Assembly (NCBI GenBank): GCA_905193395.1
Contig: CAJJOO010000005.1
Span: 1 to 13,798, forward strand
DNA: 13,798 bases
DNA from: an uncultured Porphyromonadaceae bacterium
GTDB taxonomy: Bacteria > Bacteroidota > Bacteroidia > Bacteroidales > Muribaculaceae
Reading direction: 5' to 3'
Every line of letters begins with the position of its first letter. Position 1 is the stretch's first letter. Shown here one piece after another: positions 13,066 through 13,798 of this stretch. The notes below the pieces were generated by a model that made no database searches, was not told where the DNA came from, and saw only the letters and a list, made by a program, of their open reading frames with translations. The translations under genes were made by a program, and so were the position numbers.

Positions 13066-13097
13066 CAAAGTTACTACGAATTTTCGTATTAAACAAA
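13066..13097 (-). promoter_or_regulatory. Promoter of the 50-aa / DUF5053-like unit
   Basis: TTTG (13097-13094), 20 nt, TAACTTTG (13073-13066): consensus -33 and -7 boxes with one extra spacer base. A palindromic operator fills the spacer, so binding there would block RNA polymerase. Confidence 0.65.
13075..13088. promoter_or_regulatory. Palindromic operator TACGAATTTTCGTA
   Basis: A perfect inverted repeat (TACGAA-TT-TTCGTA) between the -33 and -7 boxes. Related half-sites lie upstream: TTTCGAA at 13098-13104 and TTACGAAAA at 13115-13123. Likely a repressor site; the repressor is not identified (the DUF5053-like protein or a repressor outside the window). Confidence 0.55.
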
Positions 13098-13145
13098 TTT
13101 CGAAGGCAAAAAGATTACGAAAATGTGATATTTTTCAGAGTATAT

Positions 13146-13177
13146 AAAAACAGGCCGCGTCTCACGACGCGGACCTG
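13146..13177 (-). terminator. Intrinsic terminator after the zinc-ribbon gene
   Basis: On the minus strand CAGG and CCGCGTC pair with GACGCGG and CCTG (one bulge), followed by TTTTT. It ends the right-hand small-gene unit and protects the promoter at 13066-13097. The ~97 nt between it and the zinc-ribbon stop are AT-rich and hold no clear gene. Confidence 0.85.
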
Positions 13178-13274
13178 CCAAGATTTTCCTCGTTATTGTC
13201 AAACATGTAAACCTAACATACAATCTATAACCTTTGCAAATTACAAAATTTAGAGGAAAACCAAAATCCAAGTG

Positions 13275-13445
13275 TCAGCATGTACCTTTGTCTGGTATGA
13301 GTTTGAGAAAGAATTCACGTTTTGCCCGATGGAGGCAGCGGCGGCAGTAAGGCCGTGGCGGGACTTCCTGGTCGAGTTCCCATACCGGGAAGAACGCCAC
13401 GGCCCGGACGCCACAACGCGAGCATTTATATTTTGACGCATTCAT
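13275..13445 (-). CDS. Small zinc-ribbon protein (56 residues)
   Basis: Starts at the ATG at 13445; the longer in-frame extension to 13727 is Ser/Pro/Thr-rich shadow of the genes upstream. The motifs C8-S-R-C11 and C34-R-R-C37 form a four-cysteine zinc ribbon, with aromatic residues between (AFFPVWEL) and a helix after (CLHRAKREFFLKLI). From memory, 'KYKCSRCG..A..F.PVW.....PYCR.CL' proteins are common in Bacteroidales phages. It could bind DNA, RNA or a host protein. It overlaps the 38-aa gene by 20 nt and is last before a terminator. Role unknown. Confidence 0.75.
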   Translation of the reverse strand: MNASKYKCSRCGVRAVAFFPVWELDQEVPPRPYCRRCLHRAKREFFLKLIPDKGTC

Positions 13446-13542
13446 CAGGCCTACATGAATGGGCTCGGCGGCGGGCGTCCCAAAGGGCGGCAGCGAAGAT
13501 GGCGAGAATGACGCCGAGGATGATTGTGATGGTGGGTGGCAT
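13426..13542 (-). CDS. Small single-span membrane peptide (38 residues)
   Basis: Reads MPPTITIILGVILAIFAAAL followed by WDARRRAHSCRPDECVKI. One hydrophobic span (residues 4-21) then a basic, Arg-rich end: by the positive-inside rule the C-terminus would face the cytoplasm. It lies 21 nt after the repeat-protein gene and overlaps the zinc-ribbon start, so it fits tightly between two real genes. It is short enough that chance cannot be excluded, but the coupling and composition favour a real gene. Confidence 0.55.
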   Translation of the reverse strand: MPPTITIILGVILAIFAAALWDARRRAHSCRPDECVKI

Positions 13543-13563
13543 GGGGTAATTGTTGTTTGGATT

Positions 13564-13798
13564 TTATTCACATTCGGTAAATTCGCCGCCGACAAGTTTG
13601 TACCAGGTGTCGGCCTTGATTTTCTTGCCGTCGACTGCGGCGGCCTTGACTGCAAGGATGTGCATGTTTTCGTCACGTTCGGTAAGCACGAGCCAGCAGC
13701 CGAGGGTACCTTTGGCGCGGGCGCCACGGCCGGTAACTATGGCGATGGATTCTTGCCCCGTCACAGTGGCGGCGGACCAGTTGCCCGTGTTGGTGGCG
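13564..13798 (-). CDS. Phage protein with A-T-x-T-G-x-x-S repeats (5' end beyond right edge)
   Basis: The frame is open to the right edge and shows 77 codons. The first residues read ATNTGNWSAATVTGQESIAI, the end of a tandem repeat (A-T-N-T-G-N-W/Y-S type, stacked like a beta-helix), then 'VTGRGARAKGTLGCWLVLTERDE', 'VKAAAVDGKKIKADTWYKLVGGEFTECE'. I recall long Bacteroidales phage proteins with such arrays followed by this same end. A start at the GTG at 13764 would cut a repeat, so the gene is taken as truncated by the window. The function is unknown. Confidence 0.75.
   Translation of the reverse strand, partial: ATNTGNWSAATVTGQESIAIVTGRGARAKGTLGCWLVLTERDENMHILAVKAAAVDGKKIKADTWYKLVGGEFTECE

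Noticed and set aside
13089..13271. 60-residue minus-strand frame
   Set aside because: It crosses the terminator hairpin and has no coding character.

Overview
The window is a stretch of a tailed bacteriophage or prophage of a Bacteroidales gut bacterium. Three things support this. (1) Promoters follow the Bacteroidetes pattern TTTG-N19-TAnnTTTG; three match perfectly and several more are close. (2) Start codons mostly lack Shine-Dalgarno sequences. (3) Several proteins (C-terminal BspA-like fibre domains, DUF5053-like and DUF6712-like proteins, the small NRYKHLAGG membrane protein) belong, as far as I can recall, to families seen mostly in Bacteroidales phages. The structural genes are GC-rich and the regulatory and moron regions AT-rich, which would suit an Alistipes-like host, but the genus is a guess. 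All supported genes lie on the minus strand, so the transcription order runs from the right edge to the left edge. The long plus-strand open frames over the structural genes are antisense shadows.

Right edge (13798-12578): small accessory or early genes. First come a truncated gene for a T-G-N-W-S/A-T repeat protein, a 38-residue membrane peptide and a 56-residue zinc-ribbon protein, closed by a strong terminator. Then a promoter carrying a perfect palindromic operator drives a 50-residue helical protein and a DUF5053-like protein, closed by another terminator.

Middle (12506-10690): an AT-rich two-gene unit with its own consensus promoter encodes a small DUF5678-like protein and a single-domain retropepsin-like aspartic protease. 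It is followed by a promoter and a ~200-nt structured leader holding two intrinsic terminators and three alternating copies of a 13-nt motif, ahead of two translationally coupled small genes (a two-segment membrane protein and a 110-residue protein) and a terminator.

Left (10689-1): a new promoter starts the virion operon. It encodes a 349-aa structural protein, an 84-aa protein, a portal-like protein, a DUF6712-like probable connector, a 265-aa unknown, two small tail/connector-type proteins, then a 624-aa fibre, a 427-aa baseplate or upper-fibre protein and a 504-aa fibre, a small acidic protein and the start of a holin-like membrane protein at the left edge. No terminase, major capsid, tape measure or integrase is visible here. 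A candidate plus-strand small RNA sits between the last two tail genes.

Family names come from memory of sequence patterns, not from searches. The most unusual items are the multi-terminator leader at 11459-11691, the DUF5678-like/retropepsin pair, and the candidate small RNA at 1941-2050.
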